A stretch of 64,000 nucleotides of DNA from Pseudomonadota bacterium (GCA_037200975.1 JBBCGI010000001.1:558001-622000); one strand, 5' to 3'. Shown: positions 41,841-51,369, counted from the stretch's first letter. The notes: generated from the letters alone by a model not told the origin. A program made the numbers and translations.

Positions 41841-43748
41841 TTACGCGTGTTTGAACATGATCGGGATGCCGGAGGGCGTCGTATACGTCTTCGGCGCGGT
41901 GAACGGACGATCGCAGCCGTCGGACGCGCGCTCCGCGACCGCGGCCAGCACATCGTCGAGCGGGCCAGGACGACCGAGCGCGAAACCCTGGCCGAACTGG
42001 ATGCCGAGCGAGGCGAGCCGATCGCGCACGCCGTTCGATTCCACGTACTCCGCCACGGTGGTGATGCCCATCGCATTGGCCAGCTGCACGATCGCGCTGA
42101 CCAGCGCCTGCGAGCGCGGGTTGGTCAACACGTCGCGCACATACGATCCATCGAGCTTGATGGTGTTGATGTCCAGATTCTTGAGATAGGCCAGCGAACT
42201 CACGCCGGTGCCGAAATCATCCAGCGCGAATTTCACGCCGTGGCTCGTGAGCCGGCGCATGAATGCCTGGACCTGGCTCATGTTCGCGGCCGCGGCCGCC
42301 TCGGTGATCTCGAACACGAGGCTGGTGCCGTCGATGCCGTACTTCGCCATGGCCGACAGCAGCCACTCCATGAACTCCGGATCCGAAAGCGTCGGACCCG
42401 ACAGATTGATGGATACGCGCAGCGGCGCATGTTTCTTCTGGCTTTCCGACAGCTGCTGGAAAGCGCGCTCGCACACCGCGCGGTCGATCTCGGGAAGGAT
42501 CTGGTAACGCGTCGCGGCCGACATGAAATCCGCCGCTTCGACGATGTTGCCTTTCGCGTCGATGATCCGCACCAGCAATTCGTAGGTGGTCGGCAGATTG
42601 TGATTGATGAGCGGCGTGATGGGCTGGGCGAACACCACGATGCGTTCGAGACGCAACGCCTCGCGCACGCTGCCGATCACGCCGATCTCGTCGTGCCGGC
42701 GGATCATGCTCTGATCCGTATCCTGGTAACACTCGACGCGGCCGCGGCCGCGATCCTTGGCGGTCTTGCAGGCGATCTCGGCCTCGGCAATGCGGTGATC
42801 GAGATGCAGGTCGCCGGCCTGGGTCGACACCGCGCCCCAGGACATCGACACGGCGTGGTTAGGCCCGCCCTGCGTGTGGTTCTCGCCGGTGCTCACTTCG
42901 CGGCAGATGCTCTCGGCGAGCTGGCGCGTCTGCGCGAGATTCATGTGCGGCAGGAAGACCGTGAAGCGGTCGCCCGACAGGCGGCAGGCGAAACTCTCGG
43001 CGCCGGCCAGCGAACGGCGGATCGCGACGCCGCAGCGCGCGATCACCTTGTCGCCTTCGGAGAACCCGACCAGATCGTTGATCAGGTGCAGCACATCGAT
43101 GTCGCCGTACAACATCGAGACCATCGCCTCGGGCGGGCTCGAACGTTGCCAGGAATCGACGCGGGTCTTGAAACCATCCCAGGACAAGAGGCCGGTCAGC
43201 GAATCGAGATCCTGCGTGGCGCTGCGCGCCAGCAGCCGCGCGAAGCGGCCCAGCCGGCGCACGGTGAATTCGTCGAAGCTCGGCTCTTCGGGGCGGTTGA
43301 AGACGATGAGTGCACCGGCCGGTCCACCGCGCGCGATCAACGGGACCGCAACCAGTTTGCAGGCGATCTGGCCGCCGCTCACGTGTTTGAGCTTGTTGGT
43401 GGCGACGGGTTTGCGGGTCTCGATGGCGCGGCGCGCGAGCTGATCGCCGACGATGGAAAGTTGTTCGCGCGCAAAGGCGAAGTCCGCTTCCGACCGTCCC
43501 CAGACAGCGCGCGACTCCTCGCGCGGAAAAATGGCGGTGGCCGCCGTGCAGCCGAGCCGCAGGCAAACCGCACGCAAAACGCTTTCAGTGCTGCGCTCGG
43601 GTGCGCCGCCTGCTTCGAGCGATTTCGTTTCTACCGACTTCACCGACTTCTCCGCTGCTTTGTTCTGGTTATGCCGTCCGTTGCGAGTAGGCAGAGTAGA
43701 CGAGTGCCTTAGGACGAAATCCCACGCACTTCGCATCTTTTCGGCCAT
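41841..43748 (-). CDS. GAF-GGDEF(degenerate)-EAL c-di-GMP protein
   Basis: A 635-aa cytosolic protein. A GAF-like domain (about 60-195, CKLVAVPLIARGGPAGALIVFNRP) precedes a GGDEF domain whose signature reads SGDRF (in CRLSGDRFTVFLPH), so diguanylate cyclase activity is probably lost. The EAL domain retains YELLVR, VSINLSGPTLSD, the DDFGTG loop (FALDDFGTGVSSLAYLKNL) and TIKLDGSYV, so phosphodiesterase activity is plausible. ATG 43748 is used because a longer frame would run into the neighbouring gene. It is co-directional with the larger GGDEF-EAL gene upstream (75-bp gap). Confidence 0.85.
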   Translation of the reverse strand: MAEKMRSAWDFVLRHSSTLPTRNGRHNQNKAAEKSVKSVETKSLEAGGAPERSTESVLRAVCLRLGCTAATAIFPREESRAVWGRSEADFAFAREQLSIVGDQLARRAIETRKPVATNKLKHVSGGQIACKLVAVPLIARGGPAGALIVFNRPEEPSFDEFTVRRLGRFARLLARSATQDLDSLTGLLSWDGFKTRVDSWQRSSPPEAMVSMLYGDIDVLHLINDLVGFSEGDKVIARCGVAIRRSLAGAESFACRLSGDRFTVFLPHMNLAQTRQLAESICREVSTGENHTQGGPNHAVSMSWGAVSTQAGDLHLDHRIAEAEIACKTAKDRGRGRVECYQDTDQSMIRRHDEIGVIGSVREALRLERIVVFAQPITPLINHNLPTTYELLVRIIDAKGNIVEAADFMSAATRYQILPEIDRAVCERAFQQLSESQKKHAPLRVSINLSGPTLSDPEFMEWLLSAMAKYGIDGTSLVFEITEAAAAANMSQVQAFMRRLTSHGVKFALDDFGTGVSSLAYLKNLDINTIKLDGSYVRDVLTNPRSQALVSAIVQLANAMGITTVAEYVESNGVRDRLASLGIQFGQGFALGRPGPLDDVLAAVAERASDGCDRPFTAPKTYTTPSGIPIMFKHA

Positions 43749-43822
43749 TCGGGCCGCTGATTCGACGGCCGGGACATTATGAGAAGCGGTCCCGCGACTT
43801 ATGTAACGCCGGATGTGAGCGC

Positions 43823-46636
43823 TCACTGCTCGGAGGCGATGCGGAACCGTCCGGTGGGCGAGAAGTCGATCCGGCCGGGCAGATTCCCCGCCAGCACCCC
43901 GCGCCGCCGCGTGACCGCGGCCTCGAGGATTTCCTCGACCGGCATGGGCTTGCCGAAGGCATAACCCTGCCCGGTCTTGCACCCCAGGGCCAGCAGGGTG
44001 TTCCTTTGCGCGTCGGTTTCGATGCCTTCCGCCACCGTGTCGAGGCCGAGCGCGTCGGCCAGCGAGAGGATCGCGCGGGCCAGCGCCACGGCATCGACGC
44101 CCTCGGCGGCATCGCTGTCCCGATCCAGGCGCTGTACGAACGAGCGGTCGATCTTGAGGATGTCGATCGGAAATCTATGTAGATAGGCCAGCGAGGAATA
44201 ACCGGTGCCGAAGTCATCGAGCGCGAGGCGTACGCCGGTCAGCTTGAGATTGCGGAACGTCTCCGCCAGGCGCACGGAATTCTCGAGCAGCAGACTTTCG
44301 GTGACTTCGAGAATCAGGCATTCGGGTCTGATGCCATGTTTGTCGAGCGCCGCGCGCACCTCCGCCACCACGTCCGCCTCGTTGAGATAGCGGCTCGACA
44401 TGTTGACCGAGATGCGCAGGCCCTCGCCATGATCGAGCTCGCGCTGCAGCCGCGCCGCGTCCCGGCAGGCGCGATCCAGCATCCATTGCGTCATGGGGAT
44501 GATCTGGCCCGTTTCCTCGGCCAGCGGGATGAACGATGCCGGCATGACGAAGCCGCGCGTCGGATGCCGCCAGCGCATCAGCGCCTCGACTCCCACGAGG
44601 TGCCGCGACGACAGGTCGACGATGGGCTGGTAGTGAGCCTCGAGCTCGTCCCGGGCGAGCGCTTCGACCAGCTCGTTTTCGATGCGGATGCGGCGGCGGG
44701 CGGCGCGCAACATCTCGGGCTGGAACACCTGGGCGTGCCCTTTGCCGCGCGCCTTGGCCGAATACATCGCGGCATCGGCATTGCGCAGCAGGCGCTCCAC
44801 GTTGCTGACGCGATCGGAAATCGCGATCCCGATGCTGGCGCCGATCCGCAGCGAGCGGCCGTCGATTTCCACCGGTTCGCGGCAGGACTCGATGATCTGG
44901 TTCGCCACGGCGCGGGCCGCGTCGATGTCCGCGGCGTGATCGATCAGCACCGCGAATTCATCGCCGCCCAGCCGCGCGACCGTATCGCCGGCGCGCGTGC
45001 ACTGGACCAGCCGATGGGCGAAGCTGCGCAGCAGCTGGTCGCCGGCGCTGTGACCGAGGCTGTCGTTGACGGTCTTGAAGTTGTCGAGGTCGATGAACAA
45101 CACGGCCGGTGTCATGCCATCGGGAATGTGGCGGATCGCCTGGTGCACGCGATCGGCGAACAGGGAGCGATTCGCCAGCAGCGTCAGCGGGTCGTGGAAG
45201 GCCAGCGTACGCAGCTGGTCGTGCAGGCGCGTGGCGTCGGACACGTCGCGGATGTTGAGCGTCACGCCGCGGATCGACTCCACGTGGCACAGATTCGCGA
45301 TGACCATCTTGAACGACCGTTTCTCGTCGTTGGATTGCGGAATCGCGAAGTTGACCACCTGCTCGGAGTTCGCGTTGCGCAGCACCTCGTCGAACGCGCT
45401 GCGCACTGTGACCGCCTCCGGCCCGAGGACGTCGTCCAGCCGCTTGCCGCCGAGCTCTCCGGCCGGCACGCCTAACAAATCCTCGGCGGACGGGCTCGCA
45501 TAACGGATGACGCCGCCACTGTCGCAGATGGCGATCATGTCGCTCGAGCGGCGCACCAGCTCGGTCAGCCGTTCGTCGAAGCGCCGCGTCGCGAGTTCGC
45601 GCTGCAGATCCACGACTTCGCGTGTCGCCAGCGCCTGGCCGATCATCACGAGCGCGGTGGCACACAACACGACGAATATCAGCAGCGGGGACTGGAACTT
45701 CGCGAGGTGCAGCTGATTGGTCAGCAACGCGACCATGCCCACCATCAATGCGACGATCGGCAATGAGCCGCGCAGGACACCCGGCATGCCTTGCGTGTTC
45801 GGAGTCAGCTTGCGTTGCGTGCGCTGCGCACGCGCGCACAGCAGCAGGCTGATGTAGAACAGGTGGTAGACGAGATCCATCGGCTTGCCGAGTTCGTAGG
45901 CCTTGCTGAGCTCGGCGTTGACCCACAACAGGTCCGCGATCAACGTGGCCGGCAATGCGATCAGCCACCACATCACCGCGCGCTCGGCGCGCCAGTCGGT
46001 GACCTGCATGGCGATCATCGCGCCGGCGATCAGCGCAACGCCGTTGCCGATGCCGTAACTCGCCGCCGACCAGTTCTCCGCCAGCTGCGCGCCGGTCATC
46101 GTCGCGAGCGGGGCGAGCGCGGTGAACCAGAGCAACGCGCCGAAGCCGATGGTGAGCGTCGCGAAATCGACGATCAGACGCGTGGTATTGAGCCGGCCAC
46201 CGAGGTCGTAGTAGAACAATCCGGCGGCGACTGCCGTGAGTGGATAGTAGAAGAGCCACAACACGTCGGGCCAGGAACCGAAGGTGACGTGCGCGGTGAG
46301 CGCGCTGTACCCCCAGCCGAGGGTCGCCACCACGTCGAGGACTTCGGCGGCGAAGATCAGTCGAAACGCCAGCCGCCGCTCGCGCGACAGCGACCGGTCG
46401 TGGATCACCGGCCACAACATCAACGTGAACAGGAAAATGAGCGGGAACGCGCCCCAGGCGCCGATCACGTCGGCCACCTTGCTGCCGCCGATGCCGGTCA
46501 GCATCACGATCACGCAGCTGCAGCTGTAGAGCACGCCGGCGACGATGGCCGTGCGTGACCAGCGGTCGACAAATGTCCCTAGGGAGAAACCCATTGAATT
46601 GATATCGGCCAGCGGCGGAAAAACGAGATTGCTCAT
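43823..46636 (-). CDS. Membrane PAS-GGDEF-EAL c-di-GMP protein
   Basis: A 937-aa protein with a large membrane sensory part of about nine to ten TM helices (residues about 20-350). Then a PAS domain (LVRRSSDMIAICDSGGVIRYASPSAEDLLG) precedes an intact GGDEF (DTVARLGGDEFAVLID) and an intact EAL domain (GVEALMRWRHP, VSVNMSSRY-type segment, LALDDFGTGYSSLAYL, ILKIDRSFV, TVAEGIE). Both cyclase and phosphodiesterase signatures are conserved, so it may be bifunctional. It heads a two-gene c-di-GMP unit and is divergent from the TorF-type porin. Confidence 0.9.
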   Translation of the reverse strand: MSNLVFPPLADINSMGFSLGTFVDRWSRTAIVAGVLYSCSCVIVMLTGIGGSKVADVIGAWGAFPLIFLFTLMLWPVIHDRSLSRERRLAFRLIFAAEVLDVVATLGWGYSALTAHVTFGSWPDVLWLFYYPLTAVAAGLFYYDLGGRLNTTRLIVDFATLTIGFGALLWFTALAPLATMTGAQLAENWSAASYGIGNGVALIAGAMIAMQVTDWRAERAVMWWLIALPATLIADLLWVNAELSKAYELGKPMDLVYHLFYISLLLCARAQRTQRKLTPNTQGMPGVLRGSLPIVALMVGMVALLTNQLHLAKFQSPLLIFVVLCATALVMIGQALATREVVDLQRELATRRFDERLTELVRRSSDMIAICDSGGVIRYASPSAEDLLGVPAGELGGKRLDDVLGPEAVTVRSAFDEVLRNANSEQVVNFAIPQSNDEKRSFKMVIANLCHVESIRGVTLNIRDVSDATRLHDQLRTLAFHDPLTLLANRSLFADRVHQAIRHIPDGMTPAVLFIDLDNFKTVNDSLGHSAGDQLLRSFAHRLVQCTRAGDTVARLGGDEFAVLIDHAADIDAARAVANQIIESCREPVEIDGRSLRIGASIGIAISDRVSNVERLLRNADAAMYSAKARGKGHAQVFQPEMLRAARRRIRIENELVEALARDELEAHYQPIVDLSSRHLVGVEALMRWRHPTRGFVMPASFIPLAEETGQIIPMTQWMLDRACRDAARLQRELDHGEGLRISVNMSSRYLNEADVVAEVRAALDKHGIRPECLILEVTESLLLENSVRLAETFRNLKLTGVRLALDDFGTGYSSLAYLHRFPIDILKIDRSFVQRLDRDSDAAEGVDAVALARAILSLADALGLDTVAEGIETDAQRNTLLALGCKTGQGYAFGKPMPVEEILEAAVTRRRGVLAGNLPGRIDFSPTGRFRIASEQ

Positions 46637-46761
46637 GATGGCAAAGCCGCGAAATTCGTGACCTGATCACGGTCACAGAGCGGCAGCCGCCGCCGCTTGC
46701 CAGCCCCTAATCGACTCGTCAGACTCCAGCCGGCTCCCGAAGCCCTCAGAGAATCCCTGAC

Positions 46762-47493
46762 GTGACGCGCCCGCTTCGAACGCTGTTCTTGATCGTCTGT
46801 GCGGGATGCACGGTGGCCCAGGCGGATTCGGTGCGTATCTTCACGGGCAGCATCGGCGGGACCTCGGATTTCGTCTTTCGTGGCGTCTCGTTGACCCGCG
46901 GCAAACCGGCCGTGCAGGCCTCCCTCGACGTCGAATTCCCGCGGGAGTTCTACGTCGGTGCTTTCGTCGCCACCGCCGATCCGAACCCGGGCCCCAGCCC
47001 GAATCTCGAGATGGATGTCTGGGCCGGACGCTACTGGACTGTGTCGGAGAATTTTTCCGCCGATCTGCGGCTCTCGCAGTACACCTACCCCGATGATCCG
47101 CGCCGCGTCAGCTACAACCGCAGCGAGATCACCGGGACGCTGGGCTACCGCAACCTGTTGTTCTTCGCGGCTATCTATTCGCCCAACACCAACGCAGTGG
47201 GTTCATCGGCGGGTTACGAAGAAGGCAACGCCTGGGCGCTCGAGATTTCGGGACGCAAGGCGCTGAACGACCGGTTCTCGGTATCCGGCGGGTTCGGTCA
47301 CTACGGCCTCGACGAGGTCTACCACGACAGCTACAACTACTGGAACGCCACGCTGACCGCCGCCATCGCGCCATTCGAGGTCCAGCTGGCCTACCTGGGG
47401 ATCAGCGGCAATGCCGTCGACCACTTCAACGGCCGGACGGTGGGCGATCGGGTCGCCCTGACCGCCCTGTGGCGTTTCTCGTCGACGCGCTAA
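46762..47493 (+). CDS. TorF-type putative outer-membrane porin (Gcw_chp family)
   Basis: A 243-aa exported protein (signal peptide TLFLIVCAGCTVAQA). The mature part begins FTGSIGGTSDFVFRGVSLTRGKPAVQASLDVEF, the hallmark opening of the Gcw_chp/TorF family, followed by alternating beta-strand sequence with aromatic belts. It starts at a GTG. These proteins are thought to form small outer-membrane barrels; a link to TorA-type electron transport is proposed but weakly supported. Divergent from the c-di-GMP protein by 125 bp. Confidence 0.82.
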   Translation: MTRPLRTLFLIVCAGCTVAQADSVRIFTGSIGGTSDFVFRGVSLTRGKPAVQASLDVEFPREFYVGAFVATADPNPGPSPNLEMDVWAGRYWTVSENFSADLRLSQYTYPDDPRRVSYNRSEITGTLGYRNLLFFAAIYSPNTNAVGSSAGYEEGNAWALEISGRKALNDRFSVSGGFGHYGLDEVYHDSYNYWNATLTAAIAPFEVQLAYLGISGNAVDHFNGRTVGDRVALTALWRFSSTR

Positions 47494-47499
47494 CGGCCG

Positions 47500-47526
47500 G
47501 GAACCGAAAACTTGCGCCCCGGTACT
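47500..47526 (+). promoter_or_regulatory. Candidate ECF-type promoter for the sigma/anti-sigma/protease operon
   Basis: GGAACC (47500-47505) and GGTACT (47521-47526) with a 15-bp spacer resemble the GGAAC-type -35 elements of ECF sigma factors. Transcription would start near 47531, at or just after the ATG at 47528. This implies a leaderless mRNA or use of the GTG at 47558 (preceded by AAGG) as the real start. Suggests autoregulation by the ECF factor. Confidence 0.35.
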
Positions 47527-47527
47527 C

Positions 47528-48163
47528 ATGAGCAGTTGGTCCCGCAAGGTTGCTGCCGTGGCATTGAAGCGTGTTGAAACCCCCGCCATCAGGGTCCAGA
47601 CCCCGGGAAACGAGGCCGCGGAGCGCGAGCTCCTCGAACGCATCGCCAGGAACCGCGATCAGGCGGCGTTCCGGACGCTTTATGGAAACTACTACCAGCG
47701 CCTGTCGCGGCTGTTGTCGCGCATGTCGGTGCGGCGCGAAGACATCGAGGAAGTCATCAACGACACCTTCTGGGTGGTGTGGACCAAGGCGTCCGAATTC
47801 CGCGGCGCGTCGCAGCTATCTACCTGGATCATCGGCATCGCCTACCGGCGCGCGCTGAATGCGCTGCGCCGCGCGAAGATCCGTCCGGTCTCGGACCAGC
47901 CGTTCGATGAGGAGTCGATCAGCGTCGCATCCACCGACGATGCGGAAACCGACGGCCGATGGCTCGCGTTGGGCCTGACCCGCCTGCCGGTCGAACAACG
48001 CATGGCGCTCGAGCTCACCTACACACTCGGCCACTCCTGCGAAGAAGTGGCCGCCATCCTCGATTGCCCCGTGAACACCGTGAAGACGCGGCTGTTCCGC
48101 GCGCGCGAAACCCTCAAACAAGTCCTGCCCGAACTCGCGGGCACGACCGGAGAAAGAGCATGA
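47528..48163 (+). CDS. ECF-type RNA polymerase sigma factor
   Basis: A 211-aa sigma-70-family factor with region 2 (FRTLYGNYYQRLSRLLSRM, IEEVINDTFWVVWTKASEF, STWIIGIAYRRALNALRR) and region 4 (LPVEQRMALELTYTLGHSCEEVAAILDCPVNTVKTRLFRARETLK). No region 3 or C-terminal extension. The stop overlaps the start of the anti-sigma gene (ATGA), so they are coupled. The N-terminal ~30 residues look dispensable and an internal GTG at 47558 is a possible start. The extracytoplasmic protease gene in the same operon suggests an envelope-stress signal. Confidence 0.9.
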   Translation: MSSWSRKVAAVALKRVETPAIRVQTPGNEAAERELLERIARNRDQAAFRTLYGNYYQRLSRLLSRMSVRREDIEEVINDTFWVVWTKASEFRGASQLSTWIIGIAYRRALNALRRAKIRPVSDQPFDEESISVASTDDAETDGRWLALGLTRLPVEQRMALELTYTLGHSCEEVAAILDCPVNTVKTRLFRARETLKQVLPELAGTTGERA

Positions 48164-48843
48164 GTCCCCGCATCCCCGATACCCACGCCGAAGCCTGGTC
48201 GCTGCTGCCGTGGCTGGCCAATGGACGCATCGCGCCCGAGGATCGGGAATGGGTCGAGACGCACGTGTCGGCCTGCGCGGAATGCCGCGCCGAGCTCGCC
48301 GCGCAGCGCATGATTGCGACGCGGATACAGCGCGGCGGCGTCTCGCCCGCGCCTGCCGCTTCCGACGAACAGCGCTCTTTCAACAAGCTTTGGGCACGCA
48401 TCGAGGCATCCGAGTCCGCCGCGACACCGGTGGCCGATGTACGCAGCATGCACGGGTCGCGCCGCTCTTCGCGCACTGTGCGTTGGCTCGCGGCGGCCGT
48501 GATCGTGCAGGCCATCGGGCTCGGTGCCCTCGGACTCGCCCTGCGCGGCACAGATGCCGGCGCCGACAGCCAGTCGGATCAGTTCAGCACCGTCACCGAT
48601 GTCGATGCGCGTGTGAACGCACCCGCGGTGCGCCTGGTGTTCGCGCCGCAGACATCGATCGCGACTATCAATACGCTGCTGACGCACCAGGGGCTTAAGA
48701 TCGTCGCCGGACCGGGGCGCGAGGGAAATTTCACCGCGCAGCTGTCGGCGGACGCGGTAGCCTCGGGCGCATCGGCCGATTCCGTCGCGGCGGTGATGTC
48801 GAAGGATCCGAATGTCAGCCTTGCCGAACCCGTCGCGCCCTGA
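48160..48843 (+). CDS. Anti-sigma factor (zinc-binding ZAS domain, single TM)
   Basis: A 227-aa membrane anti-sigma factor. The ZAS zinc site is H35-x3-C39-x2-C42 (ETHVSACAECRAEL). One TM helix lies at about 107-127 (VRWLAAAVIVQAIGLGALGLAL), with a ~95-residue periplasmic domain behind it. It should bind and inhibit the upstream ECF factor until a signal releases it. The gene overlaps the downstream S8 protease by 32 bp, so the three-gene unit is tightly packed. The open frame extends upstream through the sigma gene but the ATG at 48160 is the natural start. Confidence 0.88.
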   Translation: MSPRIPDTHAEAWSLLPWLANGRIAPEDREWVETHVSACAECRAELAAQRMIATRIQRGGVSPAPAASDEQRSFNKLWARIEASESAATPVADVRSMHGSRRSSRTVRWLAAAVIVQAIGLGALGLALRGTDAGADSQSDQFSTVTDVDARVNAPAVRLVFAPQTSIATINTLLTHQGLKIVAGPGREGNFTAQLSADAVASGASADSVAAVMSKDPNVSLAEPVAP

Positions 48844-50146
48844 ATGGCAGATTGATCCGGCGCGCCACGCGTGGCAGCTGTGTGCCGCGCTGGCGCTGAC
48901 CGCATGTGTATTCATGGGTAGCGGTGCGGCCATCGCGGCGGCGCCGGAAGTGCGCACACCTCCGGAAGTGCGCAGCGCGCCAACGCAGTTCATCGTGGTC
49001 GCGGTCGCCAACCCGGTGACCGGCCGGCCCTCCGCCGTCGGCGGCACCGCGCACGGCTACGGTTCCAGCACCAACTACCGGGTCAGCGCGTCCGCGGCGG
49101 CGGTGATGCGCGAGCTCGCCCGCCGGTATTCGCTCACACCGGTGTCCGAGTGGCCGATCGAACCGCTGCAGATGCACTGCGTGTTGTTCCGGATTCCGCC
49201 CGGCACGACGCGCGAGGCCGTCATCGAGAAGCTGCTGCTCGACAAACGCGTACTGGTCGCCCAGCCGCTCAACGAGTTCGAGTCGGCGACCTCGGGCGGA
49301 TTCGACGACCCCTACGCGAAGCTGCAATCCAACGTGAACACGCTCGACGTGGTCGAAGCGCACGTATTCAGCCGCGGCACGGGCATCCGCGTTGCCATCA
49401 TCGACACGGGCGTCGACACGCAGCATCCGGATCTCGCTGGCCGCACCCAGCTCACGCGCAACTACATCGACGATGACGCCGTCGAATTCCGCAACGACCG
49501 GCACGGCACGCAGGTCGCGGGGTTGATCGCGGCGTCGGCCAACAACGGGATCGGCATCGTGGGCGTAGCTCCCGACGTGCGGCTGCTGGCATTCAAGGCC
49601 TGCTGGCAGCTTTCCGCCGCCAGCGCCGGACGCTGCAACTCTTTCACCCTGGCGCAGGCGCTGGCCGATGCCTTCACGGCGAAGGCGCAGGTGATCAACC
49701 TGAGCCTGGTCGGGCCGAGCGATCCGCTGCTCGCGACGCTGGTGGCGAAGGCCGTCCAGGCCGGCATCATCGTCGTCGGCGCAGCGTCCGCCGACCCGCG
49801 CTTCGGCTTTCCGGCCAAACTACCGGGTGTGCTGGCGGTCACCGAGGCCGAGAGTTCCCAGCAGGACGGCGGCGAATTCCTGCGCGCCCCGGCGCGCGAC
49901 ATCCTCACGCTGGTGCCCCATGGTCACTACGATTTCGCGTCCGGCAGTTCACTGGCCGCAGCGCAGGTCAGCGGTGTGGTCGCGCTGCTGCTGGCGCGCA
50001 ACCAGAAACTCGGGATCGTGCGCATACGCACCCTGCTCGCGCAGTCGACCGAGAAACACGACACCACGCGCGGCCCGTTCCTGTCGGTGAATGCCTGCGC
50101 GGCGCTCGCGCAGGTAGTTAGCGGCGCGGTCTGCGCGCGGAAATGA
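48812..50146 (+). CDS. S8 (subtilisin-like) serine protease of the ECF operon
   Basis: A 444-aa exported protease (hydrophobic N-terminal segment at about 19-42, LCAALALTACVFMGSGAAIAA). The catalytic triad is visible: D198 (IIDTGVDTQHPDL), H231 (RHGTQVAGLIAA), S380 (SGSSLAAAQVSGVVALLL). The usual oxyanion-hole Asn of the AAGN motif is absent: the equivalent stretch reads VGAASADPRFGFPA, so activity may be altered. About 140 residues upstream of the catalytic domain look like a propeptide-like region. Its overlap with the anti-sigma gene suggests a function in sensing or signalling, perhaps cleaving the anti-sigma factor. Confidence 0.85.
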   Translation: MSALPNPSRPEWQIDPARHAWQLCAALALTACVFMGSGAAIAAAPEVRTPPEVRSAPTQFIVVAVANPVTGRPSAVGGTAHGYGSSTNYRVSASAAAVMRELARRYSLTPVSEWPIEPLQMHCVLFRIPPGTTREAVIEKLLLDKRVLVAQPLNEFESATSGGFDDPYAKLQSNVNTLDVVEAHVFSRGTGIRVAIIDTGVDTQHPDLAGRTQLTRNYIDDDAVEFRNDRHGTQVAGLIAASANNGIGIVGVAPDVRLLAFKACWQLSAASAGRCNSFTLAQALADAFTAKAQVINLSLVGPSDPLLATLVAKAVQAGIIVVGAASADPRFGFPAKLPGVLAVTEAESSQQDGGEFLRAPARDILTLVPHGHYDFASGSSLAAAQVSGVVALLLARNQKLGIVRIRTLLAQSTEKHDTTRGPFLSVNACAALAQVVSGAVCARK

Positions 50147-50147
50147 T

Positions 50148-51335
50148 TCAGGCCCGCTGCGACTGCGCGGTGGGGAACTTGAGCAAGGCGGGTGGTGCGC
50201 TGGTCGTGGTGGCGAGCCAGCCGACGACCGCGGACAACGCCTCGCTGTCGGTGGCGCCCTGCGAGCGGGCGGTCTGGTAACAATCCATCTGCTGGTGCGC
50301 GCTGGTGCCGCGCTTGAGGATGACACGCGCGTGTTCCGTCTCGGCCAGGCAATCGAGCGCCGCGGCATCTTCGCGCACCAGGGCCAACAACTCTTCGATC
50401 AGGTCGGCGAACGGCACCAGTTCACCGCGCGCCAGATCGAGCAGGCTGGCATCCGAGCCGAACCGCATGGCGCGCCAGCGATTCTCGGCGATCAGCATGC
50501 GCGGGTAGCGGCGCCAGGTCTTGTTGTCGCGGCGCAGGCGATAGAGCATGCGCGCCAGCGAGAGGTTGAGCGCGGCGAGCGAGACCGCGTCGTCGAGGTG
50601 CGTGCAGCAGTCGAACACGCGCGTCTCGAGCGTGGGATATCGCGCGCTCGGGCGGATGTCCCACCAGATCTTGGTCGAATCCTCGATCAACCCATTGCTC
50701 ACCAGCGCATCGAGATGGCGGCGGTATTCGCCGTAGCTGTCGAACCGCTCCGGCAGACCGGTGCGCGGCAGCGACGACAGCAACATGAGCCGGAACGACT
50801 GCATGCCCATGTCGTCTCCCTCCCAGAACGGCGAGGAACACGACAACGCGAGCAGGTGCGGTATGAAATACGTGAGCTGGTTCATCACGTCGATGCGCAG
50901 CTCGTCGTCGTCGAGCCCGACGTGCACGTGCATGCCGCAGATGATCATGCGGCGCGCGCCGCCCTGCACTTCGCGGGCGATGTCGGCGTAACGTTCGTGG
51001 TCGGTATGCGGCGGCCGGCTGACGGGGCGCGCGAACGGATGCGTCGACGCGGCGATCGGCGCGATGCCGTATTCGGCGGCCACCTCACAAACCTTGCGGC
51101 GCAGCAGCGCCAGCTCGCGCCGCATCGAGCTCACCGAGGCACACACCGAAGTCTTCACTTCGAGTTGCGAGCGCAGGAATTCCGGGCTCACGCGCCCTTC
51201 CGTTTCGGTGATGCAACGTTGCAGGAGTTCGGCGGGCGGATCGGAAACGAGGTCGCGCGTGGCGAGGTCCACGAGCAGATATTCTTCTTCTATGCCCAGT
51301 GAAAACGGGGGCTCAACGTTCTTGGACGCCGGCAT
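50148..51335 (-). CDS. YbdK-type carboxylate-amine ligase (glutamate-cysteine ligase 2 family)
   Basis: A 395-aa ATP-grasp-like enzyme of the YbdK/GCS2 family. Conserved stretches: LGIEEEYLLVD, SQLEVKTSVCASV, ICGMHVHVGLDDDE, NQLTYFIPHLLALSCSSPFWEGDDMG and STKIWWDIRPSARYPTLETRVFD. Family members form gamma-glutamyl-like amides; E. coli YbdK has weak glutamate-cysteine ligase activity. ATG 51335 matches the family start; a longer open frame upstream overlaps the next gene. It converges on the protease gene with 1 bp between the stop codons. Confidence 0.9.
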   Translation of the reverse strand: MPASKNVEPPFSLGIEEEYLLVDLATRDLVSDPPAELLQRCITETEGRVSPEFLRSQLEVKTSVCASVSSMRRELALLRRKVCEVAAEYGIAPIAASTHPFARPVSRPPHTDHERYADIAREVQGGARRMIICGMHVHVGLDDDELRIDVMNQLTYFIPHLLALSCSSPFWEGDDMGMQSFRLMLLSSLPRTGLPERFDSYGEYRRHLDALVSNGLIEDSTKIWWDIRPSARYPTLETRVFDCCTHLDDAVSLAALNLSLARMLYRLRRDNKTWRRYPRMLIAENRWRAMRFGSDASLLDLARGELVPFADLIEELLALVREDAAALDCLAETEHARVILKRGTSAHQQMDCYQTARSQGATDSEALSAVVGWLATTTSAPPALLKFPTAQSQRA

Positions 51336-51369
51336 GCGGCCGATTGTAGCCCTACAAGTGACGCCACCG

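Noticed and set aside
47959-48159. Longer start for the anti-sigma gene inside the sigma gene
   Set aside because: The upstream part is out of frame with the sigma factor's region 4. The ATGA overlap at 48160 is the natural coupled start.
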